DNA from: Acanthornis magna
Taxonomy: Eukaryota > Chordata > Aves > Passeriformes > Acanthizidae
Reading direction: 5' to 3'
Assembly (NCBI GenBank): GCA_036785705.1
Contig: JAWUZG010000051.1
Coordinates: 12,862,501-12,926,500 of the forward strand
Length of the DNA stretch: 64,000 nucleotides
In this document: piece after piece, positions 38,272 to 51,800 of the stretch
Layout of the letters: each line of letters starts with the position of its first letter
Position numbering within the stretch: the first letter of the stretch is position 1
Notes under the pieces: generated by a model
Database searches by the model: none
What the model was told of the DNA's origin: nothing
What the model saw: only the letters and a program-made list of their open reading frames with translations
Translations under genes and position numbers: made by a program

Positions 38272-40545
38272 GTGAGTTTAACACCAATAACTTCTATTAT
38301 CCTCAAAATTCACACGTGTTTTCCACAGGGACATTGTTCTTGGTCAGACTGCAATGTGAGAGAGATGGACATTACTCTCATGGCTCTGGACATCCAGACA
38401 GCTCCTCATTGCTTTTACAGTCCCCTGCTATGTGTGTGTGTATCTTGTTGCATCAGACTCCTGTATTTCCCCACAGAAGGTGGCATTGTCAAGGCCCCTG
38501 TGCAGCCCCAGGTCATGCTTCTTATTGAATGTGACATTTTAAATAACCGTCTATACTGAGATCAGCTCAAGTACCTTGACTTTGGGGAGAAAGGGAGCAT
38601 GGCAGAATCCTGGCATAAGACCAGCTGGGAATTTCAGAAATCGTTTTCTTGTCAAGCACTTCTTCATCAAGGCTGTTTTCAGATGGTGACTGAAAAATGT
38701 GTTGTATGGCACACTGCAAATTCCTGGCAGGCTCTTTAAACTGACTAAGTTACTGGCAAATTCTTTTGCTTTTGAAGACTACTCAGTCTGCCTTGGTCAG
38801 CAGCAGTCAAAAAGTACATACTGGCTGTGATACCATGACAAGAAGTCACACTGAAAAGCAGTAAACCAGTCTAGACATGTGCAAAAAAATTATAGGTTCT
38901 TTCCAAACAGTGGCAAGCCTTGGAGACTTTCTTTTAATTTATTTTTTGAGGGAAGCAGAACAATGTACAGTTGTACTCATGGTAACTAGGCTGCAATCAC
39001 CAAGTGGCGAGATTTCTTGGCTTGTTGAGCCAACTGGCTGGGGAGTGCCCATTTTTTATCACAAGAATGAGCTTCAGTGCAAAAAATTTCAAGTGAAAAC
39101 ATCCCTGTAGGTTGTTTGGGAATCTGGGTGCATGCTTCTTTGCATCTGTAAGGGCTGTTAGCAGTGCAGCCTCACAGCTTCATGTCCATATTTGTGCATG
39201 CTATATCAAGCATACTTTCCATTGCCTTCAACAAGACAAACTCCTTCCTCCTCCTCTGTCTTGCAGAAGAGATGTGTGACAAAACTGCATGCTGTAACCA
39301 AGAAATGGAAACAAAATTACTTGAATATATGAGATTTGCTTCATCTAAAGATTTATTTTGCCACACATATTAGTACCTGTAACTTCCCCAGTTTGCTGTC
39401 TTGGGCATAATTAACACTTATACCACCAGAATGTCTGGATATAGGGCAAGTGAATATAAAAACATCAATTCTGTCCAAAATGTTCCAGTCTCTATTCCTT
39501 GAATCATCAGCATGTGACCTGTTTTTTGCCAACATTAATAACCATGGCTCATGGCTTTCAAACAACTCAAACTATTTAAAAATTTATTCTGTTTACAGTG
39601 CCTTCTAGAGGAAGTATTTTGTAGAAGTGAATAATTCAAACTGACTAGCGGCTACCCACAAAATATGACTATCCAGTAACAAAATGAATCATTTAGAACT
39701 TAGTTGGCAAGGAATGGACATATTGTTGAAACAAATATCAAGTGGAGGTCAGATCCAGCAACTGGGAGTCCTGGGTTCTTTTTCTACTGTATCATACATT
39801 TCCCATGCTGCTCTGACAAAGGCAGGCCTAGGCTTTGTCATCCCAAATCCCACTGTTTGCTCTTTTTTGCACAGAGCTATAACCTGCGGGGGTGATGTTC
39901 AGCTATCTCTCCTAGAAACACTTTTAGTCATGAGTTGGAGGCCATAGATTACATTTTGACTTTGGTTTTCCCTCTATAAAAGGGAGATGGCTGCCAACTG
40001 GTGCATGACAAGCTTGTTTGAAGTCCCTGGTATGGACCAAGGGCTAGTATTACTTCAGGCTTCACTGAAGAGAAACAACACATAATAGAAAGGCAACACA
40101 AAACCCAGCAGCTCTATAAGCTGAAATAGACAATGCACCCATGGACAGAACCAGTGCAGGCAGAGTTTTTGAAGTGCCAAACAAAAAATGGGACTGTGGT
40201 CTGTAGGTCCAGCAATGATGATGTGTTTGATCATTCTCATACCAGGCAGGACAGTCTGCTGCAGTCTGTGTGACATGCATACATACACCAGAACCCCTTC
40301 TGTCTCTTGCTCTTGCATTTTCATTATTCTCCTACTGAAAGATAGGACAAAGAACTGTAAGGTATAAAGTAGCTGCCAGAGACACACTCAGGAGTAAATT
40401 TCGAGGTGATAGGCACTTGCATACGAGTTTGAATGCCCAGCTAGGATGTGATTTTTTAGCTAGTATCTGCATTGAGTGCAGACGCGATGTGGACAGTGAA
40501 TCCCCAGTGTATCACACTCACTTGCATGGCTACGCCTGCAATTGC

Positions 40546-41235
40546 AGAATCACACAATGGTAACGGTGAGAAGAAACCTCTAGAGAGTGTTTAGTCTAAA
40601 CCCCTTGATCAAAACAGGCTCAACTAGAACAGGTTGCTCAGGACCATACTCCACTGGGTTTGAATATCTTCAAGTACAGAGACTCACAACCTCTCTGGGC
40701 AACCTGCAACAATCCTGAATCATCCTTCAATTTTTTTAAAAAATGTGGTTTCTGATGTTTAAATGAAATTTCTTGTATTTCAGTTTGTCCTCATTGCCTC
40801 TTGTCCTTCCACTGGATACCACCAAGAAGAGTCTGGTTCTATTTTCTTTACACCCACTGTATCAGGTATTCATCCATGTTACTAAGAATTCTCTCTAATC
40901 CTATTTTTACCAAGGCAAAACAATCCCAGCCTTCAGCCCTTCTACTATGTCAGATGCTCCAATCCATTTGTCCTTTTTGAGGTGCTTCCCTGGACTGGCT
41001 GAAGTATGCTCACATCCCTCATGTAGTGAGGAGCCCAGGACCGGCACTGCAAATGTGGCCTCACCAGCCTGAGAGGAGGGGAAGAATCACCTTCCTTGAC
41101 CTACTGCCCATGCTCTTCCCTTATGCAGCCACAGAAGCTGTTGGCTGCCTTTGCTGCAAAATCACATCATTAGTTCACATTCAACTTGTTGTCTACCAGG
41201 ACATCCATCTGATGTCTAGTTCCATATTAATGGCT
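40546..41235 (-). mobile_element. CR1 LINE 3' fragment, the longest in the window (about 0.7 kb)
   Basis: The plus strand reads as the reverse complement of CR1. It starts at the 3' tail ('GCAGAATCACACAATGGTAA'), then 'AGAACAGGTTGCTCAGGACC', 'TTTGAATATCTTCAAGTACA', 'CACAACCTCTCTGGGCAACC', 'CAGTTTGTCCTCATTGCCTC', 'TTGTCCTTCCACTGGATACC', 'GGAGCCCAGGACCGGCACTG', 'TGGCCTCACCAGCCTGAGAG' and 'TTCAACTTGTTGTCTACCAG'. It reaches from the 3' untranslated region into the terminal part of the polymerase ORF. Numerous indels leave no usable frame; the 77-codon plus-strand frame at 41026-41259 is antisense to it. The 5' edge is blurred. Confidence 0.92.
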
Positions 41236-44200
41236 AGCTCCAGCTGTAGCTTTCTTTAGCTTCCTTGATTAAATGGCTTGAGTTTCTCTTTAATCCATAG
41301 ATAAACACACCTGGCCTGTTGGATAGCATGGACTGTTTCTGCATCAGGGCTATTTAATTATTCAGTAGCACTGGGAGCTCTAAAAAGGCCTCCAGGGTGT
41401 TGACCAGTTCAGCAGACTGGAGTCATTCTTAACTGCCTAGAGCTGACAGAACCAGCAACATATTACTGTGATTTCTGGTGAACCAGGATAATATCAAACC
41501 TCTTGCTATACTATAGGCATCCTAACAACAGCAGATTAGCGTTAATTGAGGGAGGAGCTGCTTTTCATAGTAATTTTGTTGTTGTTCTCACAGATGAAAC
41601 AATTATGCATTCTCTACATGCATATTTGGGGCACCTCTCAGGCCTACATTTCTTTGCCCTAGAGCAGGAAGGAAAATTCACCCTTTCCCTAGTAATTGAG
41701 TGAAATTCTTCTACAAAAAACCTAACTGCATTTTCCAAATAGCAGCAAAAGTGAAAATGGTGCATTAACACTCCGAAACTGGGAAATACCACTAACAACA
41801 CTCTATGTCATCACATAACCTAGATTTCAGTTGAGAATTTGGGTGCTGTTTTAGATAACAAAATACAACATGTGTTCGTCATTAATCTTCTTGAACATTC
41901 ATTTGGCCAGAAACTGTCTCTGATCAACTCACTTATGTAAACAGGTCTGTGCTTCAGACCAAAGTGGTAAGATGTTATTCCAAGGACTCGCATTGCAGGG
42001 AATCTCTCCCTAACTCTAATGAGATTCATTTAATGACAGCCTCAGTATTGGTGTCTGTACTCCACAGACCTTTACGTTCAGTTCAAAATTTAGTAACAAA
42101 TCTTGCATAAAAGGAGAAGAGCACTACCTCTAAAAAAATCTACCTTGTCCCTACTCTGTTTGCAGTTTCAATGTCAAATGCTTTTTCATCCGGTTTGTAA
42201 AGAAACAAAAAGCTGTTTCTTCTTTCTTTACCAAATGGCAGATGCATTCATTGCAGCAGAACACCCTGGAGAGGCTTCCATTCATCATGTAATTTTTTTA
42301 CAGGTATAGGATCACATAAAAAATTAAAGAAAAAATGAGGAAAATAAGCTTGGTTTATTTAAGGAAAATAAATGGTACATTTCAGTTGTGTAAGCTAGTT
42401 CTGGGTACAACTGGTGTATTTCATTTACATTTGAAAATGTAGGCACATAAACTATCAAAATTTTTAACTGCAGAATATTGGTGCAGTAAATAAAAACATG
42501 CAATTTCCTACAAGCTCTTGCTTCCCATAGTTGGTCTCTTCATGTCCTTTTTTTTCCAACCAAAACAAGAACATGCAAACAGCTTCTGTCCACCCAGTCC
42601 AAGGGCAGTGTGTGAGTGGGGAGCAAGGCTCTTCTGGAGCTGTGATCACTGCAGCTTCTTACTGACTGTGAGCCTTGCCCAAACTTCTCTGTCTTCCTTT
42701 CTTCAATTGGAAAATGTAAAATATATGTAAGAACTAGCCAAGAGCCATATATATACTCGTGTCTGGGGAAGTTAGTTCTTCACAATCAAAAAGAGTTAAT
42801 GCTTTGATTCCTTGAAGGTTAATCCTAGGCTTTAAACTGTCTGATAGGAATTCATGTCTACATAGAAGGAGCCCCAAGTTTGCAATAAACAAAGCCATTA
42901 GAAATATTTATCATTGAGTCATAGCATGGAAGAAGATTAGTCTCAGCTGTGCCAATTCCAGACCACAGTATCTTAATTGCATTACATATTTTGGACACTG
43001 TCCCAAAATGCTTCTGAAGATCATAAAAAAAAAAGAACTCTTGAGATATGGCTTAGTTTTGCTTTTAAATCTGTAATTCAGTTTACCAAGGACCGTTGTT
43101 TTAAGGATTTCTTGCAAAGTTCTGCATTTAGTAGTTGGGAAAGAGGTACAGAAAAGAGTGTGTTCAGAGACATGTAGAGTAATAAGGAAAGTACAAAAGC
43201 TAGAAAGGACAGAGTAAGGAAAATGAAAGACAACAACGGTGGCTCTTAACATTTCAAATCCCTGAAGAGATGAGAAGAAAATAGAGTTACTTTTGTAGCT
43301 GCAAAGAGAATTTGGTAGCTTTAGAAAGATGACAGCTGGTATAAATGACACGGCTTCTTCTCCCTGCTTTTGACAGAAATATACCCCTCAAAAATGTGGT
43401 GCCATTCCACTGCATTTTAATGCTTTTGAATGTATTTTAAAGCTATATCTGCCATTCTGAAGAGCTTGCAACTAAAGAATCAGAAATGCTGACAAACTAA
43501 ATGAGCTGAAGTCAGGACTCCCAATTCCAAAAGTATTAATGCCACCCCTTTTTCATTTGGGCTTCTGTCCTAGTATACTGAATTGAACAGTTCTAAGTCT
43601 CCAGTATGCTGTTTTTTCTGCCAAGTATTCTCTGAAGGCCCTCCATCTATTCAGTTTGGCGTGCAACAATGCTGTCATGACAAAGGTTCATTCAGAGATG
43701 TTATCCCATTATATCTACAAGTTATTGAGATCCACAGAAGTCTAGATTGGTTGTCTGGAGTTGTTGGAAATTACAAAAATCCATCTTAGTCTGTTATATA
43801 AACTTGTTTTGAAAGCAAAATTAAATTAGAAGCAGATAGGTTGGCTCATATAAAACAGATAGATTAAATCAATTGTGATAGTGAATAGTTACAGCTATTT
43901 GGTCATGCAATGATTGAAATAATGAGAAAAATGGGAGGAAATGTTTGCAGCTGAAGTCACCAAAATGTATCATAAGTAATGTTCATGGAATGTGGTTGTC
44001 AGCTTTCATGTTGTTTTTCTGAGGGTCACTGAACAGAGGCAAACTGACAGTGGAGAGCTCTTATCATTATTGCTGTCATCCTAATGTATTACAGAGGGAT
44101 CCATCATTACAGTAACACACTTCTAATAGAAGCCTGCTCTGGTGCTAAACCTGGATTTTAGCTGGATTTATTCAGTGAGAAAAACTCCTTGGGAGCCCTC

Positions 44201-44620
44201 ATTTCCTGAGTCACAGCTTTGGAGCACTATTTGAATAGCTTTGGGGACAAGAATGTTAAAGGTGCAGCAAGTAAGGTCTTGAACAATTCTTTTTCAGAAT
44301 CTGGGCAGCCTCAGGACTCCTTCTTACAATTTGAAAACTCAGTCTTCCAGGATTCCTAGACTTCAAATATATGTAGAAGTTTAAGAATGCAAACAGAGCC
44401 AAACACCTCCAAGTCTCCAGTCAGGGCAATTTTCTTTTGATACTGCCAAAATGTAATGTTTAGATTCTGGGATTTTTTATATTTTCTCTTCCAAAACCAA
44501 CTTCAGATTTCCTGTCTTGCCTTCTGAGGTGGTATTGTTTCCTTTTTCCTCCTCAGTCCATCACTTTCCAGTTTCCATCCTAAAGAAAATCATGACTGTG
44601 AAACGTTCCATAGTTCAGCA
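41236..44620. other. Unannotated non-coding stretch
   Basis: No gene or repeat recognised. The 146-codon minus-strand frame at 42911-43351 is rich in F, S and L with no domain that I know, and reads like translated AT-rich intron. Confidence 0.5.
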
Positions 44621-44695
44621 ACATAGAATGGCAGAATTTTAGAATGTCAAATATTGGATCTTAAAGATCATCTAGTCCCAGCCCTCAACATGGGA
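44621..44695 (-). mobile_element. CR1 LINE 3' terminal scrap
   Basis: The plus strand shows the reversed CR1 tail: 'CATAGAATGGCAGAATTTTA' followed by 'TTGGATCTTAAAGATCATCT' and 'AGTCCCAGCCC'. About 75 bases survive, so the element lies on the minus strand and is strongly 5'-truncated. Confidence 0.8.
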
Positions 44696-47159
44696 AGAGT
44701 GGAATCATCACAAGAGGCCCAGTAGACTGATGTTGTAGAAATGGTCTGAAAGAATCTGGATTATTTGGCAATAGGATTCTAGCTGTGAACAAACTTCTCT
44801 ATAAGGGAAAAAGAAGCAAGCTGGGCAATGACAAGTTTAAATATTTTTGTGTTTCTCTTACACATGATACATTTTCTTCATGTTCTGCTCTGTCATGGAT
44901 AAAATTAAAACTACCATGATCTTCATACCAAGCCTACATCTGGGGGATTGTGCTTACAATTCTAGTTTCTCTGGATGTTACTGTTTCAATAGGTGGAGAC
45001 TTACAACAGATTTATTACATTTCTGTTAGTTTCTGTGTAATTTATGAGCAAACAAAAAGAGTTATATAATTTCAGGAGGGGATTGGAGTATTTATCTAAA
45101 GTAGTATGGACTGTTATGCAAGAATACGAGGTGATGTCAAACACAGACTGAGCAAACTGGGCCTGAAACTGTTTATAAACAGCTACAACTCAGATTTGAA
45201 GTGATCAGTGCTCAAAGTGGTCTTGATATGAGACACATTGTGGGGGAAATGAATTTGTTTTCTGTTTTGTAATGGGGGTTATCTGAATTTATTTCACATT
45301 TATTCTGTACACTGGTAATAACAATATAAACCCACTTGATGCTAATCCACTGCCCATTTCTGAATATCTTTTGAGTGTTCAAGCTGTCTGCAATCTGACT
45401 ATGCATCCAGCTTTGCAAACGGGCCTGTCTGTCCAATGGGCCTCTCTCTTAGTGATCCAAACCAAAATCCTGACTCCAACTTTCTCTGTTTTGAGGACAT
45501 TTCCCTGTTAATATCTGAATTTTGCTGCACGATCTTGCCATGTCTGTCTACTGCTGATAGCAGGCACCTTTTCATTTTCCAGGAACTGTGTCTGTGCTCA
45601 GAGGGAGCAGCCAGACTGTTCTCAAACTATGTTCAAGGTCACACTAAGGAAACACCCTCTTGGAAGCTGCCTGGCTCTTTGTTCCTTCCATCAATCTAAA
45701 ATAAATGCCATTGAAAATGTCTCATTCCTCTTTGTGTATGCAAAGACCATGGGAACACTTACAAGTCACTCTCTTTCAGATACTGCATCCAAAATCAGAG
45801 GAAATAACAATGTTTGGATCTTTCAAGAAAATCCAAAGTGTCCAGATTTCTTTGGCAGACATTCCCACTTTGTTTTGACAGGCTGAGAAGTATGGAAGTG
45901 CCTTTTCCACCTCTTTCTGCCTCCCTGTCACTCATAAGTAAGGCTGATCATACTCGGACTGAGAGATAAAATTTAGAAGTGGATGGAAAAACACATCCAG
46001 CTGACCCAAAGGGGAACTGCATCCTTTAACTGCTGCTGTCTTCTTGCACATTTTACCTTCTTTTTGCAGGTTGACTCACTACATTCTTCTGCCAATTACT
46101 TATTTTATTTTCTCTGTGTGCACAGTAAATCTCTGATGCTCGTGGGACTGTTCCAAGTTCAATAAAATTTCATTTTCTGAGGATTATAAGATTCCTCAAG
46201 CTCCAGTTGAGATCTGGAGCCAGAGGGAGATCCAGTTTGCATAAACCCAAAGCTCTGCCACAGGCAAGTGACACATATATCTCATTAATAAAGTTCTCAA
46301 TCTGAAAGTGTTATTTTCTATGTGGGAAGAGTCAGTTTAACTGACTATAAACTATTGCTGAAATTTTAACTGGAATTATGCACACAGTCCTGGCTGGCGT
46401 AAGCAGAAGATATTTGCACAGACATCCACTGTCCTGACCCACAGATAGAGTTCAAACAAACACTGATGGGAAAATTAAATTAGAAGTACAGGATATTGTC
46501 CTTCATTCTCTGCATTCAGCCTACTCAGATGGCAGAATCTGAAATTTATATGGCATTTTAATTGGTCATAAACAAACTCAAAATGATTCCAAGATTGTAT
46601 CTGAACAGATTTCATACATGAATATTTAATATTCATAACATTTGCCAGGAGGACTATTCTGAATGTTGAGACTTTGCATTCATCTGCAAAACAAGAAAAG
46701 CAACAGAGGCGAACAGTGGAAACTTGGGTAGAAAATCCCATTAACATGCTTCCTGTGCTCCCCTGTGCTATACTGATATGGCAAACACCTGAAGTGTTTA
46801 CTTTTTCACTAATACTATCAATGTTTCTATTTTTCTCTTAAATTTTTGTATCTGTATCTGTCTCCATGCATGAAGTTAAGTCTGGTATGGCAAAGTAATT
46901 TAGCACTATGAAAGAGGTTTTTAGCCTAGTTGGCCAAATGGAAAAGGTGGCGAGAAAAAATCTACTTTTGAAAACCTGACACAGAAATTAAAAAATTAGC
47001 ATTAATGAAAGAATTTGTTTTGTCCCAGCTATCAGTATTTAATTTAGCATTTAGTTTAAAAACTTATCTGACATTTTAACATATATATAAAATTCAAATA
47101 AAAAGAAAAGAACATAATACTTTCAAATATTCAAATGAAACACACACTAAGGGGATGAA
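44696..47159. other. Unannotated non-coding stretch
   Basis: No gene recognised. Overlapping plus-strand frames of 85-87 codons at 45436-45886 have no domain. A small inverted repeat (CTCCAG...CTGGAG) lies near 46200. Confidence 0.5.
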
Positions 47160-48860
47160 ATAATTGCAATCCTATTTACCAGCCTCACAAACAACTCAAA
47201 ACTGTGCTTTCTTGCATGCTTGCTTTTCTTTACAGACAATAATTCTATCCAGTCTCAAAATTATCCATAAAGGAATCATCTTAGCCTTCATTAGACCCCT
47301 GTTAACACCTGCCACTCTCCAAAAATAGCCAGAAGGTGTAAATCCAATGTCCATCCCCAAGTCCAATCCCTATCCTATCCCAACAGAACTGACAACACAT
47401 TTCTCCAGATCCTCCTTTCCAGCCATAGTGAAATGAATAGTAATTCACCTTCCTTGATGTCAACCTTTATCTCAGCATAATCAAAACCCATGTTGAACAT
47501 GGAGCAATTATCAGAGATCTAAAGCAAATCCCAACTTAAAATCTTGTCCAGAGTCTTATCCATGCCCCAGCTTCTTTCACAGACTACATACCTGCTCTTC
47601 ATGACTTAGATCAACAGTGAAATGAGAATTATCGGTCTCACAGAACCCAGGCACAGAACAGGCTTCTCAGACTTTGTTTATCTAAAACACAGCACCAACC
47701 ATTGCTCCCCTCTCAGTAAAAGCCTTACTCACCCACGTAGAAAGCACATACCCTTTCTAACCAGAGCTTTCACCCTGCCCTAGCGAACTGAAGGACTCCA
47801 GTAATAAGCTGACCTCTGCAGCCCCTGCTTTCTCGAACTGTAGTTTAAACATTGTGTAAATTTCAAGTCAAAAAAGATAATTCCCTGTGTTAGAACAGCT
47901 CCTTGTTCTAGGCCTCAATGGCCTGCAAGAAACCACACTAATATTTGAATTTTGCTTCACAGATCCCTGATTTCAAATCCAGTCCTATTGGTTACCATAT
48001 CCAAAACCTGCTTAATGTTTCCTGCCATTCACTACTCACAGGAAGGATCAGCCACAACTTGTCAGGATCCTGCAAGAAAATTATCTACATTCAGCTTTCT
48101 TTACCTTAAACACAATGTTAGCCAATAAACAAAATACAACCCCACCAACTCAGACATCCTAAAATTAAGTTTAGAGAGAACCACACAGCTCACTACAAAT
48201 AGCAGAACACACACAATTCCCGTAGAACTTTGTAGGTCCACCTATTAACTTGCTCTTGTAGCCTGCCCTGTCCTGGACCATAACATTCATGATCAGGATG
48301 TTTTTTTAAATACAGTACCAGTATGTTCTACGGAGTTCATACCCACTGACTGGCTTCTTCAATATCAAAATTTGCTTTTTCCTTAGCTTCTGAAAGAACT
48401 AATACAAAACCATGACCTTAACCATCTTTTACCAAACCTGTGATCCTAAGCCACCTAAGAGCATTCCCAACAGTAAATCCTCTAACGTCCTTAGCCCAGT
48501 CACTGTTTTCTGTCAGAGGATGGATTACGCATTATTCATTGCTAAGAGAACTAGTCGTGAAACTGTCGGCTCCTGTTCCTATCACAACTAGCCAGAAGCT
48601 ATAAATCCTTGCCACCACCAGCCCTCATCCTAGACACACCACACTGACAAGATCCTGCAGTAAATGTATTTGTCTGACTCTTTCTTTAGCCCTATCCCCA
48701 AATGTAGCCATACAACTCATCCCTTCCACTCCAGAGCATCAGCCTAATCCCAGACATAGTTGTAACCTTAACTGTAACCAGTCACTTCTCTCCATCACAG
48801 AACTAATCACCTACAGACTAATCATCTCTCCACTGCTAGATAGAAAGTCTCTGAAATTAG
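47160..48860. other. Block with strong C-over-G strand skew, origin unknown
   Basis: For about 1.7 kb the plus strand is rich in C and A and poor in G, unlike the T-rich flanks. Counting by eye over 47281-47640 gives about 103 C against 45 G. Words such as TAACC, CCTAA, CCAAC and ATCC recur, but no fixed repeat period is visible. The block holds no frame of 60 codons or more. It may be a decayed A/C-rich retroelement interior or an old expanded repeat, but I could not match it to any family. Confidence 0.6.
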
Positions 48861-51800
48861 GTTTACAGGGTAGCAAAAATGCCAATATAGGAAAATGATC
48901 TCCCAGTGATATGTTCCTTTTTTTTTTTAATTGTTGCTTGAAAACATCTTTTTAAAGCCAGTACTGTCAGTTTTCACTGTGTTTTTGTTTGAAGCAATGA
49001 GTTTTAGTTTTAGTGTAACTCGTCAATATTTTTACAAACTCTGGGCTAACAGACAATGATTTTTTGTGGTTTAATAGCAAAAGGAAAAATATGTGAAGAC
49101 TTCTTCAATATCAGAAATGCTATGCAAAGGACAAATGCACTGTCTCCAGTGAATGTACAAATACTTTTCCAGGTCTAAGTTATACTGAGCTTTGTTGGAT
49201 GGGATTTTTATCTTTACTAACATTTGTATGTGTTGGAAGATACTTTCACTTACTGCAAAAAAAATTAAATTAATTAATGAAACCATATTCTGTCTTTTCC
49301 TCTGTGAAACTCTCACTCTTCTAATATGATGCTTATTAAAAAGTTGTGATCCCCATTAATTTTAATAGGGTCTGGAAGAAACTGTAAACCAGTACCTTAT
49401 AAAACTAACAGCAGGACAAAAGAATGTCTCAGAATTAGCATGAACGGTTCTCTCTCAATATAAATTTCTTCAAGAGCATTTGCCTGGAGTATTCCACAGG
49501 TTTTCCTAATCGTATTTCCTTTTTGGTAACATAAGAAGTCATTCCCCAAAGGCAGTATTTTTCCCCCTTCAATAAAATATAAAAACTCTCTTGAGTTTCA
49601 TGGGAACAAGAGCATTCTAAAAATAAAATTCCTTCTCTGATAACCTCTAATGGATTTTTTTTTCTCAGAAAGAAAACACAACAAAGATGACCATTTCATC
49701 AGTTCTATTTCTGTCCTTATGGTGTAACTCTGTTTAGTGCAAAACCAGCTCAAGGATATGTGAAGGCAGGTTATGTCATTTCATGCTCCCTCTGGATCGC
49801 CCTGAAGGAAAATTGTCCCTTTCTAGTGGTACTTTACAGCTGTTTCTGGGCATTGGTATAGCTCAGGAGCCTTCATATAAGTAGGGAAAAATAGTTGAAA
49901 GTCTTATACTGCATCACAGCAGGGGCAACTCTTTTTTAAACTCTCAGAGTTTCTCATCCGCCCTGGTATACTGCCATGATTACCTCAGAAGAGGCTGTAA
50001 GTCTGTTGTTAATCACTGTGAATCCTTCCTGAGGATGGGAAGAAATAGGGCTGCCACAAAGATAGAACAAAGTACTGCACTTGTATCCCAGCCACATATC
50101 AAGCCTGTAAGTCAAAAAAGAATTAAAATCATTACACAGATTCAGGAATCAGACTGTTAAGGGCACTGTGCTTGAGCCCCTCTAGCTATAAATTCTTCAG
50201 GTCTGTGCAGAGACCTTCAAGAGACGTTGTGATCCAAGCTTTCCAGGAGAGAGGGGGATGTTCAAACTTTCTGGATCTCACTTTAGGTAAAACAATGAGC
50301 AATCAGTTGTGATGAATGCTGCCTGTGTGCCGTGCCCTTCTCCTCATCTGCTGTTTACTCTTGTAGTTTAACGAGGCACTGCAGGACATTTCCTAAAGTC
50401 TTTTGGAGACTTGTTTGTCATTCTGTTTGAATGTGTGGTACTGCTGTTACCTTGCTCCATGGGCACTGAGCTGGGTGGCCATGCTGGGCTCAGCAAACAC
50501 CACTGGAATTGGAGCTCCACTGTTTGCTGGGGTACGTGAGCAGAGTGAGGGAGAGACCACACAGATTGTCAATCTTCCAAAATAATTTTGCAAGCATCTC
50601 TGCTTAAATAAATTCTGTCCAACAGGTTGCCTGTTGAGACAGAAGTTGAAAGGGGCATTTGCTTATAGAGACATATACTGCATTTTTCTTGTTTTACTTG
50701 TGTTTTGTAGAAGGATTTTTAAAAATAAAAAAAAAAAGAAGAAGAAAAATAAGGAGAATGGAAAGGCAATGGGAAGCATTTTCCTGCACACACATTAATG
50801 ACAAAATATTTACATTAAACTGATGGATTTACTTGCAGAAACTGCAGTCTGAACATAAAATCATGCTTTTAGACCTACACAAAAGTTAAGTATTTGGTTT
50901 TAATACTGACAATATATTAGTTTGTACAGCTATTACACCTTTCATTTATTTTAAGGTTTATTAAAATATCTCATACCATTCAAGCACTGCTCACAAGCAC
51001 GGTAACTTGTGTTCTTCACCAGTAGAGGACAGCACGAACCCAGCTATTGTCCCGAAAGTTGCTCCACCTATTTTCCTCCTCTCTTCACCCAACAACTAAA
51101 GTCAATCGAAGTTTCCTCACTACCTTTTTTTCAGTAGGAATACCTGGTCTCCTTACTGAATATTTTGCAGTGAAGTAAAATTTAAGCATATGTTTTATCA
51201 CTGGCAGAAATCTCTAATGATCAACATACCCACAAAGCTGCTGTTATGCCCGTTTTCTTCCTTTCATGATACCTTTGACCTGGGAGACCCTCTAACATTT
51301 CTCACAGACACAGGAAATACAGAAGTTAAATCACAGGTGAGCCTGACAGGCTGACAGATGAACAAGCTGTGTTCTTCTGCAGTTTGCAGATGCCACCAGC
51401 CTGCAGTGTGCTCTTTGCTTGATGTTGCTCTCAAAGACGGGAATCCCAGAACTGCACCAGCCTTGAAAAGCAGATAGGAAAACAGGGTCTTTGTCCTAAA
51501 ACATATTTTATCTTACCTTAGACAAATCTGACCCATTCAGGCAGAGAGAACCCTGGTAAAGGGGATAAGCCGCAGATTCTGCACTGCAGTTCACAGTGGA
51601 TAATAACATGAGGTGGATGGTTCTTCGTTTCTGCCTAGGGATTGACAAGGAGAGCTTACCTACTGCCTAATTCATAAGATGCAATGAACTGCTCTAAATC
51701 CCTCATTATTTCAGCTTTTGCCTTAACTCTTTTTGTATTCTGTAGGCCTAACTCACCCCCATGTATGATCTGGGCTCTGGCCTGTCCCTGGCTGCCATGC

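Larger units (their letters stand above)
35514..40545. other. Unannotated non-coding stretch
   Basis: No gene recognised. Holds a TAAA microsatellite at 36102-36127 and a 54-bp segment at 38218-38271 with good splice-site context (see findings). Frames such as the 112-codon one on the minus strand at 37009-37347 and the 96-codon one at 38269-38559 show no domain. Confidence 0.5.

Noticed and set aside
41026..41259. 77-codon plus-strand frame at 41 kb
   Set aside because: Antisense translation of the CR1 polymerase 3' region.
42911..43351. 146-codon minus-strand frame
   Set aside because: No domain or splice context, and the F/S/L-rich composition is typical of translated AT-rich intron.
47160..48860. 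Interstitial telomere array
   Set aside because: TAACC-like words recur, but no run of the TTAGGG/CCCTAA hexamer is present.
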